The notes: generated by a model not told the origin, from the sequence alone. A stretch of DNA of 64,000 nucleotides from Glandiceps talaboti (GCF_964340395.1 NC_135549.1:4132501-4196500); one strand, 5' to 3'. Counted from the first letter of the stretch, positions 40,719 through 53,379 are shown. Numbers and translations are program-made.

Positions 40719-40945
40719 TCCCAATAACAGACATGAAGTAGTCTGCTAAAATTTATGCAATTTTTTATATGTTAGATGATATTTTTGTTAGGTTAGGGAA
40801 TCCAAGTATCAGACATGAAGTAGTCTGCTAAAATTTATGTAATTTTTTAAAATTTTAGATGATATTTTTGTTAGGTTAGAGAATCCCAATAACAGACATG
40901 AAGTAGTCTGCTAAAATTTGTATAGTTTCTCATATTTGAGATTTT
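40719..40945 (+). repeat. 82-83-bp tandem triplication
   Basis: CAGACATGAAGTAGTCTGCT recurs at 40728, 40810 and 40893. The first two units are nearly identical over 82 bp and the third decays after about 45 bp. It lies about 600 bp upstream of the second DAG1 coding exon. Confidence 0.9.
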
Positions 40946-41557
40946 TTTGTATGGGAAATTATTATTGAACTCAAGTACATTTTACCTACTTACCACCTTT
41001 AACATTTATACTGTTATAAATGTAAAATCTGGATAGAAATGACTTTTGCTGTCTGCATCAATTGAAATATCTTGAAAGTGAAGTCATTCTAATCCATAAA
41101 TAAGAGTGGGAATAGAAGTTTTGAAGTAGAAATGTTTAAATTAAAGAAGATTTAGATGGATTTGAGAGCAAAACTGAAAAAATATAAAGGTCGTGAAGCC
41201 CCATAATTCTTGACCATAGCAAAGGCATGACCTGAACTATAAATCATGTAATAGGCTTTCTAGTTAATGGAAAAATGTCATCAGCTTTATTAAAGCTGGA
41301 CAGTGTGTAAACGAGTATAGAGACTGATATCAAAGAATACTCAAAGCTACAGTACTCTCTATCTAACCTATCTGTTGTCATGGAGAAACTGTGCAATGTG
41401 TCAGAGGTAATGTAGAAAACCCATCATGTTGACAGCTACACATACTGTCACTGTTTTTTTATCACTTCTATCTATCACAGCAACCACAATACATTATGTG
41501 TTTTTCAACAGCTACTGCACTTGTGAATACTTATCTTTTTTTTCATCTTCATTATAG

Positions 41558-44500
41558 GTAAATGAAGCAGGTGGTGGCGGGCTTCCATCCTGGCTTTCTT
41601 TTGACAAGACTACTCAAACTCTGGAAGGTATCCCAACACATGAGGATATTAATCAGTATTACCTAGCTCTAACTGCCCATGGAAGTACACCAAATGGAAC
41701 TGTCAAGGCAACAGATGTATTTTCTGTCAACATTGCCAGTGGACCTTCAATTGAATCTGTGAGCGCAACCCCCCTGAAAGATTACAACAAGTCAGGTAGA
41801 AGAAAATGTTCAACAGAAGAACCAGAAGCCCTTGCAACAATCATTCTTGATGCAGACTGGTCAAAGATGTCACCTAAAGAACGTGTCAATTCTGTCATGA
41901 GAATGGCAGAATATTCAGGTTTTGAAAGAAATGTATTTCAGCTGCTTCCAGCTGGAAAGAATGGACTTTTTGATCCAGCAGCATTAGTTGCAGGTCCAGG
42001 AAATATCAAAAAACAGAACTATCCTGGAATTTTATTGTCATGGCCCATTGGCTGTGGTTATGATGTCAACAAACTGCCAGTTGTCATGGTCATAGAATCT
42101 ACCTCAAAAGATGGTGCCCTCGCAGAAAACATTGGTCATAATGTCATTGGTTGGCATATAACACATCCACATCCATCGGGGAACAAGAGAATGAAGAGAC
42201 AGATAGCTGCCATGGCAACACCTGTGCCAACAGCTGTACCAACAAAACCAGTCCCAACATCAGTAGTCCCAACATCAACTTCTGAAGTGGAATCAACTGC
42301 TGTTCCTTCAGGAATAACCGTACCTCCTGAACCAACGCCTGTAATGTCACAACCAGTTCGCACAGCGACAAAAGTTGCCCCAACAAAGAGTATGACTCCA
42401 ACTGTGAAACCCACAGACACTAAAGTCAGAACACCATCTGCATCGCCAACTCGCAAAGTACCTCCAAAAAGTAAGACAGCAAGCATGATGACACACATAC
42501 CAATGCCTACACCAACACCTGTGCCAACCAGACTCACAATGACTGCCACTACAGAAGGACCTAGTCGTACCTACTCTCCACCAATGCCAACAGTGACAGA
42601 GACAGAAGGATTGACCGCAGTTCCAGAAATGACAACTATGCCTTCCAAGTCTGAAGGTATGTTACCTCCATCAGCCACATACATTGAACCCACGCCTTCT
42701 GCTACAATCACAGTTCCCAAAGAAAGTGAGAAGCCATCAGAGCCTAACAAGAAAAACAGAGCACCTACTGTGGCCAATGGTCTTGACCTACTGGAGGCAC
42801 ATGTTGGTCAAAGATTTGAATTTCAGGTCCCATCAAACACATTCCGTGATAAAGAGGATGGAAATACACGTGACTTAGACTTGATGGTCTTCAAAAAAGA
42901 TGGTACGAACCTGGATTCAAATTCTTGGCTTCAATTTGATACCGAAGATCAGATCTTGTATGGTACTCCAGAGACATCTGATGTTGGTAGCAAAAACTAT
43001 TTCTTATTAGCTAAAGATAGTCGTGGTAAAAATGCAAGGGATTACTTTGAAATCAAAGTGACTAAGGAAAATGAGCTACCCGAGCTACTCAATCAAATTG
43101 ACAAACTTAATGCTGTTGAAGGTGTTATGTTAGTCTACCGCATTCCAGAAGATATATTCAATGATCCAGAAGATGGACCAACACGTAACCTGAAGTTGAT
43201 GGTCCTACATCCAGATGGTGTGGCGCTTAGTGAAAGCTCATGGCTCCAGTTTGATCCCCAGGATCAAACTTTGAAAGGAACGCCAACAAAGTCTGATGTT
43301 GGCAGCCACCAGTACGTTCTTGAAGCTATAGATAGTAGTGGAGGATCTATGAGTGTTTCCTTTGAAATTGAAGTCAAAATGCAAACAACACCATCTACAG
43401 TTTCAAACCAGCCACCTGTATTGTTAAATCCAATTGATAAAGTATATGCCTACCAAGGTAGCATGCTTAACTACCGTATTCGAGAAGATGAATTCCATGA
43501 TGCAGAAGATGGAAATACACGTAATTTGAAGTTGATGTTCTTGACACTTGATGGAGTGGTTATGCGCCAAGATTCATGGGTACAGTTTGATAGTGAAAAC
43601 CAGACCTTGTATGGTTTACCCATGGAAGAGCAACTTGGTATACATGTTTTCCTTATGGCAGCAATGGATAAAGGTGGTAAGGTTGCTAGGGATGCATTTG
43701 AAATTGAAGTTTTGCCAAGTGCACACAAACCTAACCATGAATTCCGTATTGTGTTAGAGAATGATTTCAAAGAATTTGAAGAGAACATTCACAAGAAAAC
43801 TGACCTTGTTAACAGGATTGCAGGGCTGTACGGGGACACCAATGCTAATTCTATTAGCATTCTGTATTTCAAGAAAGGCTCTACCATATTTGCGTGGACT
43901 AATAATTCCATACCTTACACACCATGCCCCCTTGGGCTGATTGGAGAAATGACTGGGAAGGTGGTGAACAATACGAAAGGTGAACCAACTCAGGGTTTAA
44001 TTGATGCACTTGGAGAAGAATATAAAGTAAGAGAGGTCAATGTTACACCTGTCGGTCCTTGTAGTGACACTCCTACAGGTACCACAGAAGAGCCAGTTGG
44101 TCCTGGTATCGGTGGCTCAGCTAGTGCTATGAGTGAAGAGGTATTGTGGATCAAGATAATGATACCATTCTTAGTAGTTGGAGTAGCTTTACTTGTTGGT
44201 GGACTCATATTCTTCCTTCTGTACAGAGTTAATCGCAAGGGCAAGCTTTCTGATGAAGATCAAAACACCTTCATCAAGAAGGGCATTCCAATCATTTTTG
44301 CTGGGGAGCTTGAAGACACTGAAAAGCCACCATCATCCAAAACACCCTTGATAATGAAGGATGAGAAACCACCACTTCCCCCTGAGTATCAGAGGCAAGA
44401 TTCACCCAATAGCAGTCAACCCCTGCTGTCGCAATCGCCTCCAGATCATGAACGTGATGAAGATGATGACCCTTCAGGATCACCACCATACCAGCGTCCA

Positions 44501-44593
44501 CCACCATTCTCCTCATCGCCACCAGAGACTCGCAGCTCAAGACCACGTTTTACTCCTGCATACAGAGCACCCCCTCCATATGTGCCTCCCTAA
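41558..44593 (+). CDS. DAG1: dystroglycan, giant second coding exon
   Basis: With exon 1 this gives about 1101 residues (ATG 27875 as residue 1); human DAG1 is 895. The N-terminal cadherin-like domain continues to ~155 (LPSWLSFD, TLEGIP). The alpha-subunit's second globular domain (~163-296) keeps paired Cys174 and Cys256. A furin-type site RMKR ends at 304. A Pro/Thr/Ser mucin region (~306-492) follows, with TPTPVPTR at 408-415, a possible O-mannosyl/matriglycan carrier. Then come three tandem cadherin-like repeats (~491-592, 594-697, 706-809), each with EDGxTRxLxLM and LYG/LKGTP-type motifs. The SEA-like domain has the alpha/beta autocleavage Gly864-Ser865 before TIFAWTNNSIP, and Cys880/Cys925. 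A membrane segment (~953-979) and basic stop-transfer lead to a Pro-rich tail with PPEY (1031) and a terminal PPPYVPP, the dystrophin/utrophin WW-domain site. The three repeats account for the extra length. A GTG inside the exon at 41759 is not a start. Confidence 0.97.
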   Translation, partial: VNEAGGGGLPSWLSFDKTTQTLEGIPTHEDINQYYLALTAHGSTPNGTVKATDVFSVNIASGPSIESVSATPLKDYNKSGRRKCSTEEPEALATIILDADWSKMSPKERVNSVMRMAEYSGFERNVFQLLPAGKNGLFDPAALVAGPGNIKKQNYPGILLSWPIGCGYDVNKLPVVMVIESTSKDGALAENIGHNVIGWHITHPHPSGNKRMKRQIAAMATPVPTAVPTKPVPTSVVPTSTSEVESTAVPSGITVPPEPTPVMSQPVRTATKVAPTKSMTPTVKPTDTKVRTPSASPTRKVPPKSKTASMMTHIPMPTPTPVPTRLTMTATTEGPSRTYSPPMPTVTETEGLTAVPEMTTMPSKSEGMLPPSATYIEPTPSATITVPKESEKPSEPNKKNRAPTVANGLDLLEAHVGQRFEFQVPSNTFRDKEDGNTRDLDLMVFKKDGTNLDSNSWLQFDTEDQILYGTPETSDVGSKNYFLLAKDSRGKNARDYFEIKVTKENELPELLNQIDKLNAVEGVMLVYRIPEDIFNDPEDGPTRNLKLMVLHPDGVALSESSWLQFDPQDQTLKGTPTKSDVGSHQYVLEAIDSSGGSMSVSFEIEVKMQTTPSTVSNQPPVLLNPIDKVYAYQGSMLNYRIREDEFHDAEDGNTRNLKLMFLTLDGVVMRQDSWVQFDSENQTLYGLPMEEQLGIHVFLMAAMDKGGKVARDAFEIEVLPSAHKPNHEFRIVLENDFKEFEENIHKKTDLVNRIAGLYGDTNANSISILYFKKGSTIFAWTNNSIPYTPCPLGLIGEMTGKVVNNTKGEPTQGLIDALGEEYKVREVNVTPVGPCSDTPTGTTEEPVGPGIGGSASAMSEEVLWIKIMIPFLVVGVALLVGGLIFFLLYRVNRKGKLSDEDQNTFIKKGIPIIFAGELEDTEKPPSSKTPLIMKDEKPPLPPEYQRQDSPNSSQPLLSQSPPDHERDEDDDPSGSPPYQRPPPFSSSPPETRSSRPRFTPAYRAPPPYVPP

Positions 44594-44900
44594 GACCTAT
44601 TAAATGTTAGTTGGTGTCTAGATGAAACAATTCCATTATTATGGTCAAGAAAATCATGTAAAATATAATTATGGTTTCCTAAAGGCAGCGAGATAGTAAT
44701 GTGTTCAACCCTACAATTTCATTAAAATCACAAATTGTTAAGACTTCATCAGTTATTTTTAAGGCTACTCCTCAAATCAAAGGTCATTAAACTTTTACAG
44801 ATTATGGTGATATATATGTATTCATTTCATTGGAATTGTTTCATCTAGAACTTCTAGGTTTGCCAAAAATTAATGAATAAAGGGGTTAACATTACAGTCA
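44594..44900 (+). other. DAG1: DAG1 3' UTR with candidate polyadenylation signal
   Basis: The first AATAAA after the stop is at 44876-44881, about 285 bp downstream. A further AATAAA at 46163-46168 could serve a longer transcript. Vertebrate DAG1 transcripts have long 3' UTRs, so the true end is uncertain. Confidence 0.45.
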
Positions 44901-45721
44901 ATTCTTGAAAGACACCAATCCTGGACAACAAGATCAACTAGATTCAACTTGTATCTTTACTTGAGAAAGGCATTTAAAAGGACAATCATACAAAAAGACT
45001 TGTAGGTGTACATTCACTCATTGTACACGTCATTACATCATACAATGTACCTTGACATTGTGGAATTTTGTAAAATATTCTTCTTAGTTAGAGTTCCTTG
45101 GGTCACTCACCTGACTCACTCTCTTTCTCTGCCCATGTTGTTAAGTAGTGGTTACAACTTCAACCAACACAACAGAGATGGGCGGACGAACCCTGATTAA
45201 CTTTCCCATCAAATTTCCCTAACTGCACCATATTTTCCAGAAGAGCCTTTTTAGTGAATGATTTCTTGTAGGAATGGATTCATTGTGGTTCTTGGTAGTT
45301 GAGAAATTATAAAATCCTATATTCACCTGAAAGGACCAAAGTAGTAGAGATTCCAAGTATGATACAATACTACTAGTATTTAAATACCATAACTAAGAAG
45401 ATTTAAAACTACTTTTATTATCAATATGATCTCATCAAAGTTTCTTTATTGTTATTGTTTTTCTTAATATTGATATAATAGCTGAAATAATACTTACCTT
45501 ACCATTGTTCAGGTTCTGTTTGTTTTTACACTGACATTTTCATTAGTGTCCAAGCATAAAACACCTCATGTGAAGCCATATTTACATTTTGGTCTATTAC
45601 ACTGTTAGCAGTCATATTTATTTTTCTCATCTCCATATTAGAAATTTGAATAGATTTTGATGCATACATGTCTTAGTTTGTGTTTTGTTTTTAAATTGCT
45701 TATATTATGTTACTGTGCAAA

Positions 45722-45910
45722 CCATGACTCCACTCACCCCAATCAGTGCTTTGTTAACTCCCCCACCCCACCAAGGCGTTGTTGACTCTCCCCCACCCCA
45801 CCAAGTCTGTGTTGACTCCCCCATCCCACCAAGCATGTGTTGACTCCCCACCCCACCAAGTCTGCTGACTCACCCACCCCCACTTAGTCACTTAGTCTGT
45901 GTTGACTACC
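45722..45910 (+). repeat. ~31-bp C-rich minisatellite
   Basis: Five to six imperfect units built from CCCCCACCCCACCAAG followed by TCTGTGTTGACT. The array is strongly C-rich on the + strand (G-rich on the other), unlike the AT-rich surroundings. Confidence 0.85.
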
Positions 45911-48900
45911 CCTACCAAACACATGTTTGAAGCTGACGAAAAGGGAATCAAGATTGTGAATTTACAACTGTCTTTAATTACAAGAAAGTTGAAGTCATTG
46001 CAATCGACAGCAGGATTTTCTTTAATTTAGAGTGACATTGTTTGACCCATCATGTTTTGTAGAAACTTGTAAAAATATCAGCACTTACTTGGAGTAAATT
46101 GGAAGTGACTCTCATCATAAGAACAGTGAACCAAGTACTGTTGTGATAAAAAATACATAGCTAATAAAACAGAACACCTCAATGTTACTTCTTTTGATCT
46201 ATTTCAATTTCAGTGCATAAAGACAATTCAAAGTATGCTGATTTTAGGTCAATGGTGACATGCTGAATCCACTTAATACTAAGCTTGCCATTTCTTAAGT
46301 GGAGCCATGGATTGTGACTAACTTTTTGTGCTTGTATTTTCACCCTGGGTGGGTCTTTTTTATGGTGCATTTTTACGTAGACTCTTGACTCTGTTTATAA
46401 ATCATGGTAATGTATGATAATTTAACAAACATTATTAACAATATATATTACCAGATCATTTGTTGTGTATTTAAATACAAAGTCTAATATTTACCATTCA
46501 GTGACAAAATAATAATCCTTGATATTATATATGATAACCCAAATCTGATCTATTATAATCTTCTTTAGCTTCTGACGGGTTTTCTCATTTTCAAACTTCA
46601 TTCAAATTAAAATTTGGCCAAAAGTGTAGACAGTATGGGTGCCAATTATTTTGAAAATGAAACTAGATGTGTTTCAGGAAGAGAAAATTTTACTTGAGCT
46701 TTTGAAGATGAACATACCTTCTAGACAGATATCTATCAACTTTGAAATGCATAGGTTTTTTTTGCTATTATTTTTTTATTATTCTTGTGCCAACTGTTAA
46801 AATTTTCTATAAATGTTAGTGATGTTTGTCGTCTGGGATTGAAGCTAAGTAGATGTAGATGTACAGTGAAATGTAGTTGTAGACACTCTAACATACCAAA
46901 AAAGAGGTGTCAAAAGTGGTTTCTGAGTGATTTTAAGTTGACTTTTTATTTGAAAAGTGTCTTTGTTATAACCACATCAGTTTATTTTATGTTTTATAAA
47001 TATAAATATATATTATCTCAACATATATATCCTGTATTACTGTGACGGTGGAAACCGGCCTAGCATTTTGTTAGATTTTGGATGACAGTAATAGTCAGTA
47101 TCTGCAGTGCTTCATGACAGAAGAATAGTGATATCAGAATTGGGATTTACACTGACGAACTTCTTGAGTGTTCCGCATTTTGAGACACACTTCAAGAAAA
47201 TGTAGAACTTGGTATCTACTACATAGTGAGATTCACTCGGTGGAGAATTCTTTTACTCGGTGATCATGTAGCATGAAGTAGGAATGACTGTATGAAGGCG
47301 GTGGTTCTGTTTATGACTGCCGTTTTGTTTTTGGTGCTAATGTATGTAATGTCAGTCTGTTACCCTGCAACTCGGCAAGCTCAGTGGAGTGAATATTCAC
47401 AACCAAAAAACACATAACAGCTTTTTTTTTCCAGTTTTCTGTCAGAACCATTACAAATACTGCTTACCCCATTGTTGTAGGTGGCAGAGTTTGGAACATG
47501 TACGATATACTGACTTTCTGGAATACAGCTGTATCAGTTATCAATGCAATTTGTGTTATTATTTGTTTTCACAACTTTCAGTTATTACCTCTTTTCTGTC
47601 CTATTTGGTGATGTGTTTCAGACAAGCTATTCAACTGTTGCAAGCAGAGAGCGGATACAGAGCTGTAGTTAAGAATGACATGATTGTTAGAGCAGTGTAA
47701 TTTATATATGCTTTATTTCTGTAATTACAAAACTCCATGTATTCTAAAATCTAACAAAAGCCAATGACTTTGATGTAGAGGCAAAAATGTCACATGTATT
47801 GCCAGTAGATGTTTTAGTTACTAAAATAAACATTTTTGACTACAAATGTTTGTCACGTGGTGTTCTTTATCAAGCTCCCAAATTCAGAATGACTGCAAAG
47901 CTTTGTCATAAACCTTGATCTACCCCAACTTTCACTAATGCGTGTATTGCACCATTGACATATCTATACCCATCAACTGAGGATTAGCAGACACACATTG
48001 ACTTTGTAATACTTGACAGGGGCCCCATTTAGTATGATTTTTCAAATGGGTTAGTTATCATGGTTAGTGGAATATAAAGTGAGAAACTTTGTTTGCTACG
48101 TGTATGTTGTGACCATACTGCAGCTACCTTTGACCTATCTATCTTCTGTCTTGTTTCCTATCAAAGCCTGATTTACCCCCAGTTTAGAATCTATCCAGTT
48201 GGATGAATTTGACCAAATTGTCCTATCTACCTCTCAGTCAAATTCATCCAGCAGGGTAGGTTCTTTAGTAGCTAACCCAATAGATTCCCTGATAACACCC
48301 TATTTTGTCCTCATCAAACCTTAATTCACATGTATTGAAACCAGATATTCCTGTATCAAGCCAAGAACCTTATCAAAAAGTGAGTACTTGTATTTAGTCC
48401 AGATGTCCTGTATCGAGCCTTGACCCATTCTCGCAAACCAGAGCTATTATGATACTTCAAAATAATGATAGCTTCGTGGATGGTGCCTTTAAGAGGCTGT
48501 GGTGTATGGCAGTGGCCTTGGCCTAGCCGTGTCAAACCCTGATTTGTCCATTACTGCAGCAACTATACTCGTGTCCAATCAGAAATCATACACTTCTATA
48601 ATTAGAAGATTGGCAATGAACAGTGTCAAACATTGACTAATTTCCATTACCTTATTGTAACTACTTTAGTATGCCTCAGCTATATTTGATGTAACAGCTA
48701 GCTAACTTGTCAATTGGCTTGTCACAAAGTGCTAAAGATGTCTGGATATAGACAACAAAGGGGGAATGTAATAATATATTTCTATATTTTGAATTATAAG
48801 CTGAAAAGAGGCAATCTCATTTAAACCCAGACACGCCACCAAATGTTGGATCACTTAATTGCGTTGAGATGTGGGCAATCATTGTGGCTAGAAGCAATGC

Positions 48901-50257
48901 TGAACCTTTTCAAAAAACAGGTTTTTAAATTCTTTAGTTTGCAAAAAAAACCCAAAGTTTTACTTCACTGCAAAGAGAAAACTATAACAGCCTTGTGTTA
49001 CTGTACATGATCTGAATCAATCAAAACTTAGTCTTGTTGATAGAGGGCGCACTAACTAGTATGTTTTGAGTGGACAGATTTACAGCCATGTCTATGGAGA
49101 CGATTTCATGCCACAGTACAGTATGGAAACAGGGTTGTTGGTATCAAGACAATATCTTTGAATGAAAATATCAGCAATCATAAATCTATATGAATATAAA
49201 TATTCAAAATGTCGGCATCCCTTTTTTCACAACAATGTCAAACTTGTCTTCTAGTCAGACATGAATTGTGCATGTCATAATATGTTATCAATGTATGTGG
49301 GGCTGAGGGTGAGGGCACTGGGGGACGTAGTATTTCTTAGATTGTTGTTTTCCTTTGTCTACACGCTATTAAAGTATAAATTTTGACATCAATATTTCCC
49401 CACTGCATATTCATAGAAAGAACACTAGTTATCTAGTAATAGTGTGTATTGATGCATTTGTAGCAGCAGGATAATAAGTGGCCCTGTGGGCGAGGGTGGG
49501 TGTGTTAAATTACTAACATCAATTGCATGACCATTTGGGATGTAGGCTACTTGGTATATAGTGGTAATGCCTATTGATTCACCAAACACTCTGACAACCA
49601 AATAGAAAACAAAGTTTATGTTAATTCACATGTAAATTACAGTTGACAAAGGCTGTAACATTTTCAGGATGCAACAAGAATGTCACAATGAGAGGTTGTA
49701 TTCTGGGGTTGTATTATCACATGCATTTTCAACTTCTCAATCATGTACACATGTAGATGGCGCTGTTGCAGTTACAAGGTGTGTGATATGAAAATTAAAA
49801 GTGAGCAGTATTGCGAAATGATTTTAATAAACATTCAATCCTGGAAGAGATATTACATCACTACAGATCAAATATATATACAAAAAGGTATAACAAAACG
49901 TTTTTTTATTGAATCATTTACCATCTACAAATTGCTATATATATAATATATATAATCACTTAATTTCAAACCAGTTTGCACAGTGGTTGTTTCAAACTTT
50001 TGGCCAAACATCACACTTTTAGGGTATGTCATGAACAGTTTTCATTTACGTATCCCTAGAAGTATATCATAAAATGTGACACAAATCTGCAAAGTAATTT
50101 TGAAGGTCAGTGTTAATTTTTACATGAAAAATGACACATTTTGACCCAAATCCAAGATGTTGTGTGATCAATTTGATTTAAGGAAATCCCAAATAGATTT
50201 CTGAAATAATGGTGTCACCAAATACCAAGGCTATTAGTTTGACAATTCTGATTTTGT

Positions 50258-50367
50258 CACACACACACACACACACAGACACACACATACACAGACACAC
50301 ACACACACACAGACACAGACACAGACACAGACACAGACACACACAGACACACACACAAACACACACC
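50258..50367 (+). repeat. compound CA/CAGACA microsatellite
   Basis: A (CA)n tract with regularly interspersed CAGACA units. Low-complexity open frames across it are artefacts. Confidence 0.95.
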
Positions 50368-52897
50368 ACCAAGTCTATAGCACTACAGCACTACTGAACC
50401 TTGGTATAGTTGTGCTACAAAAATCAGACCAATACTACTGAAAATTGTTTATTTTACATCATTTCCTACCCCCTACATACTAAATGAGAATGGTGTACTG
50501 CAGGATTGTGTTGAAATAACACCTCTTCTCATACACTAAATACACAAGTAAAACTTTAACACAACTCTAAGCAAGACATGTCATCCAATACTACAGTGTA
50601 AAGTAAAATGACCATTAAAACAAAACTGCCATCTTGAATGGTGCATTATGGGAATGTAGCTCCTTTCTATTGGTAAACACCAATCACTGCTATAAACAAT
50701 CTGTAACTCTGTAACCATAAACAATCTAGTCTTGGTTTCCCAGACCCTTCTTGGAGTGGAAGGGCTCTCCTTTCCATCACCATAGATGAGGTATTGATGG
50801 TACTACTACAACTGCAAATATTTAACACAGTCAGCCATTTGTATCTGAGCATGGTCAGTTGAAATTGAAACTTGACTATTGGAATTTCAATACATACACT
50901 GTATGTAATTATATCATGTGTTTACTAAGTGTTGCTTCAGAATTACTATAGCTTCATGTTATATCAAAACTTACTTCACAACTGAACAATGACAGCATTT
51001 CCCAGATAAAGTGGTTCTTAATTTTTGAAACTGAGAGCATTATTTGCAGTTAAAATCTGTAACAGTACTATCATTAGATCAAAGCAAGGCTTTCCAAGAG
51101 TAGCTTAGATTTGCTAGGCATGGAACAGCTCTCATTTCCATTATGCCCTATTCTGCTGTATCACATTTTGAACTGGCAGTAATTGATAACAAACTCATAC
51201 CAAAAATTCTCCAATTTTAACTGAACATTATTTATTTCTATTATGGTAAATGCATTAATTAGGGGTGGGTATTTAATTAAATGTACTTCACAGAAAATCC
51301 AACATCACATATTTAGGTCTGTACTGGTCTTGAAGCTAGTATGGAACAGCTGTTGAATCACAGACATTGCAGAGAGATCTCTCTCCAACTTTTATGATTG
51401 AATGAGTGATGTGTTTCCTTCTCATCAACTCCAAGCCACAACACACTCACTAAATGCACTCAGTGGTACACTGAACATGATGTGCATAAGTAAAAGTCTA
51501 CAATTACTACTTGTTCACAACTCATAATACTGTAATATCATAAAATACAGTATATACTTATGACAACTATGATACAAATAATAATTTCAATACATGTGAA
51601 GTGTATTCATTGTCTTGTATATCACACTAATCTATGTTTTCTTTACAGTATTGAAATATTTTGTCAATGGCTTTCCCTTTATGTACGCTAGATTGTTAAC
51701 ATTTAAAAAATGCATGTGTTAAAAGTGTCACTGAAAATTCCAGGCTTTTATTCCAGTATCTATTTACAACATAAAACGTGTCACTTCATATCCTGTTTAT
51801 ATATCAAATGATTTACTAGTACATGTAGTTCATATGCTGAAAGAAATATACCAGCAAGTATAATTGGTATATATATATTTTTATCAAAATGGTAGCACAC
51901 TCATTTTCTGTCAGTGAAATAGTCTTACAATATTTATGACATCTCCAGATCTATCACCAGATAGAGGGACTGTGGATCAAAGGACTATTTGGCTTTCTCA
52001 ACAGTTCATATAATCAAATCCTGGAATGAGGTAAAACGTTGATCAATATTTTAAAAATTTAAAGTTTCACACACTGTATGTTTTTTAATGTAATTCATCA
52101 CCAATAAAACCCATATATAAAATGCAAAGCTAAAGTATATCTGAGCTTTGATAAATGCTTAAAATATATATAGTTGCCTAATTCATAAAAGTCTTTGTTG
52201 AAGATGTATCACTGTCCACTACATCATGATACTTCTGGGTTTGAAGCAACAATGTTCCAATTTATGCTACTCATCTAATAAAATGACAATACAATAACTA
52301 CAAATTTTTTCACTTCTTATAACACTGGTTTCAACTTCAGCAGAGAATTAATATCATGCATACAAAAAGTCACAATTATGACAGATTAGTTATCGTTGCT
52401 ACTAAAACCTAGACATTGTTAAAAATACAAAGTTTATTGTATATCTCAAATAAATCTAAATTAAATTTTCTAACTACAATAATATTGTGTATAATGCTGA
52501 ATATCTGTGCTCTTACTTTTGTGAAATCCCCTGCACATGAATTTGTACATCAATGTTGAATAGTTGGTACAAAGAATATATTTGAAAAGAATCTAGGAAT
52601 CTAATGTTAGGAGGCAAAACTTTTTATGAAAAGTGTATATGTATCATAACAAATGATAAATGTATTAAATTTACAAATACTTTTCAAAGTGTTTATGCTA
52701 AGGTTGAGAGTTGGGTAAAATGCAACTGAGTTTCCTAGTCACATGGTTCACAAACAAAACTATGTATGATAAATGTTGCCCTTTCTGTTACTAGGGTTCC
52801 TCAGCCTTACCAAAAAACATTTTTCTAATGATTTTTGACCTGAAGTTTGACTAACCATAAACCTGCAACTTGTCCACTTCACTCAAATAACAAAAGT

Positions 52898-53122
52898 CTA
52901 CTTTATGTACCTCATTGTAATACAAAGTCATACGGTAACTGTGCATTCTCAGGTGTAGTACTGATCTCATGGAACAATATACCACTTGGACTCTTTTCAT
53001 CACCCACTGTTGATATATTCAAGAAGGATATCACGGCTATTGATTATCTACTATCGTTCCTGTGCAGTGCCATAGTACATTGTATTGGATTTTGGTGCTA
53101 TACAAATTCTTTGATTGATTGA
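52898..53122 (+). mobile_element. 5'-truncated LINE remnant (C-terminal end of reverse transcriptase ORF plus 3' tail)
   Basis: The conceptual peptide contains LLYVPHCNTKSYGNCAF, then SWNNIPLGLFSSPTVDIFKK. This matches the pattern LxVPRxxTxxYGxRxFxxxxPxLWNxLPxxxRxxxxxxxFKxxLK found at the C-terminal end of CR1/L2-type and related non-LTR retrotransposon polyproteins. The 3' end reads GGTGCTATACAAAT and then TTGATTGATTGA, a typical LINE 3' microsatellite tail. No reverse transcriptase core is present, so it is a dead, 5'-truncated insertion. The exact clade cannot be set by eye. Confidence 0.75.
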
Positions 53123-53353
53123 CACTGATAACCAGTGTATATTATAAATCTGATATCCATTCTTGTAGCCATCAGGGTCTGATAAAATAAACATATAGGA
53201 ACTCATCAAACATTTTCTTGTCATACTCAAAAGGAACTTGTAAAAAATGCACTCAATCAGAATTCTGTAAGATCTCTATCTGGCTGCTGTAATTGCACTC
53301 TGCAAACTTAATGATTTCTTACAAGGAAATGTCTTTTAGTAAAATGCTTCACT

Positions 53354-53359
53354 TTTATT
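53354..53359 (-). other. candidate polyadenylation signal of the CMO-like gene
   Basis: AATAAA on the minus strand only ~20 bp beyond the stop codon at 53380, implying a very short 3' UTR unless a more distal signal is used. Confidence 0.4.
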
Positions 53360-53379
53360 GTGTACCTCCCTCCATGTTT

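Larger units (their letters stand above)
28145..41557 (+). other. DAG1: dystroglycan intron (13.4 kb)
   Basis: The intron is bounded by GTAAGG at 28145 and a TTTTTTTTCATCTTCATTATAG acceptor region ending at 41557. It contains no recognisable gene on either strand. It carries a ~57-bp minisatellite (30495-30812), a foldback element (34397-36792) with two inverted copies of a small MITE outside it (34071 and 38008), an AGGTCA half-site cluster (37303-37353), a TTAA-flanked mini-element (40113-40209) and an 82-bp triplication (40719-40945). A 25-bp direct duplication lies at about 39619-39668 (GGAAAATACTCATGACCTGA). The remainder is unremarkable AT-rich sequence. Confidence 0.85.
44900..53350. 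other. intergenic stretch without recognisable genes
   Basis: This lies between the DAG1 3' end and the 3' end of the minus-strand CMO-like gene. The longest open frame (47389-47700, 103 codons) has no recognisable domain. Contents noted: a ~31-bp satellite-like array (45722-45910), a short hairpin (48193-48257) with arms around TTGGATGAATTTGA and TCAAATTCATCCAG, a CA/CAGA microsatellite (50258-50367) and a truncated LINE tail (52898-53122). Confidence 0.65.

Noticed and set aside
41759-41761. GTG as dystroglycan start
   Set aside because: The frame is open upstream to the acceptor at 41557 and joins in phase to exon 1, which carries the signal peptide and missing half of the N-terminal domain.
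42136-42549. 137-codon minus-strand frame inside the dystroglycan exon
   Set aside because: It is the antisense shadow of the Pro/Thr/Ser-rich mucin region.
47389-47700. 103-codon open frame after DAG1
   Set aside because: No domain and no partner exon; considered a chance frame in 3' UTR or intergenic DNA.
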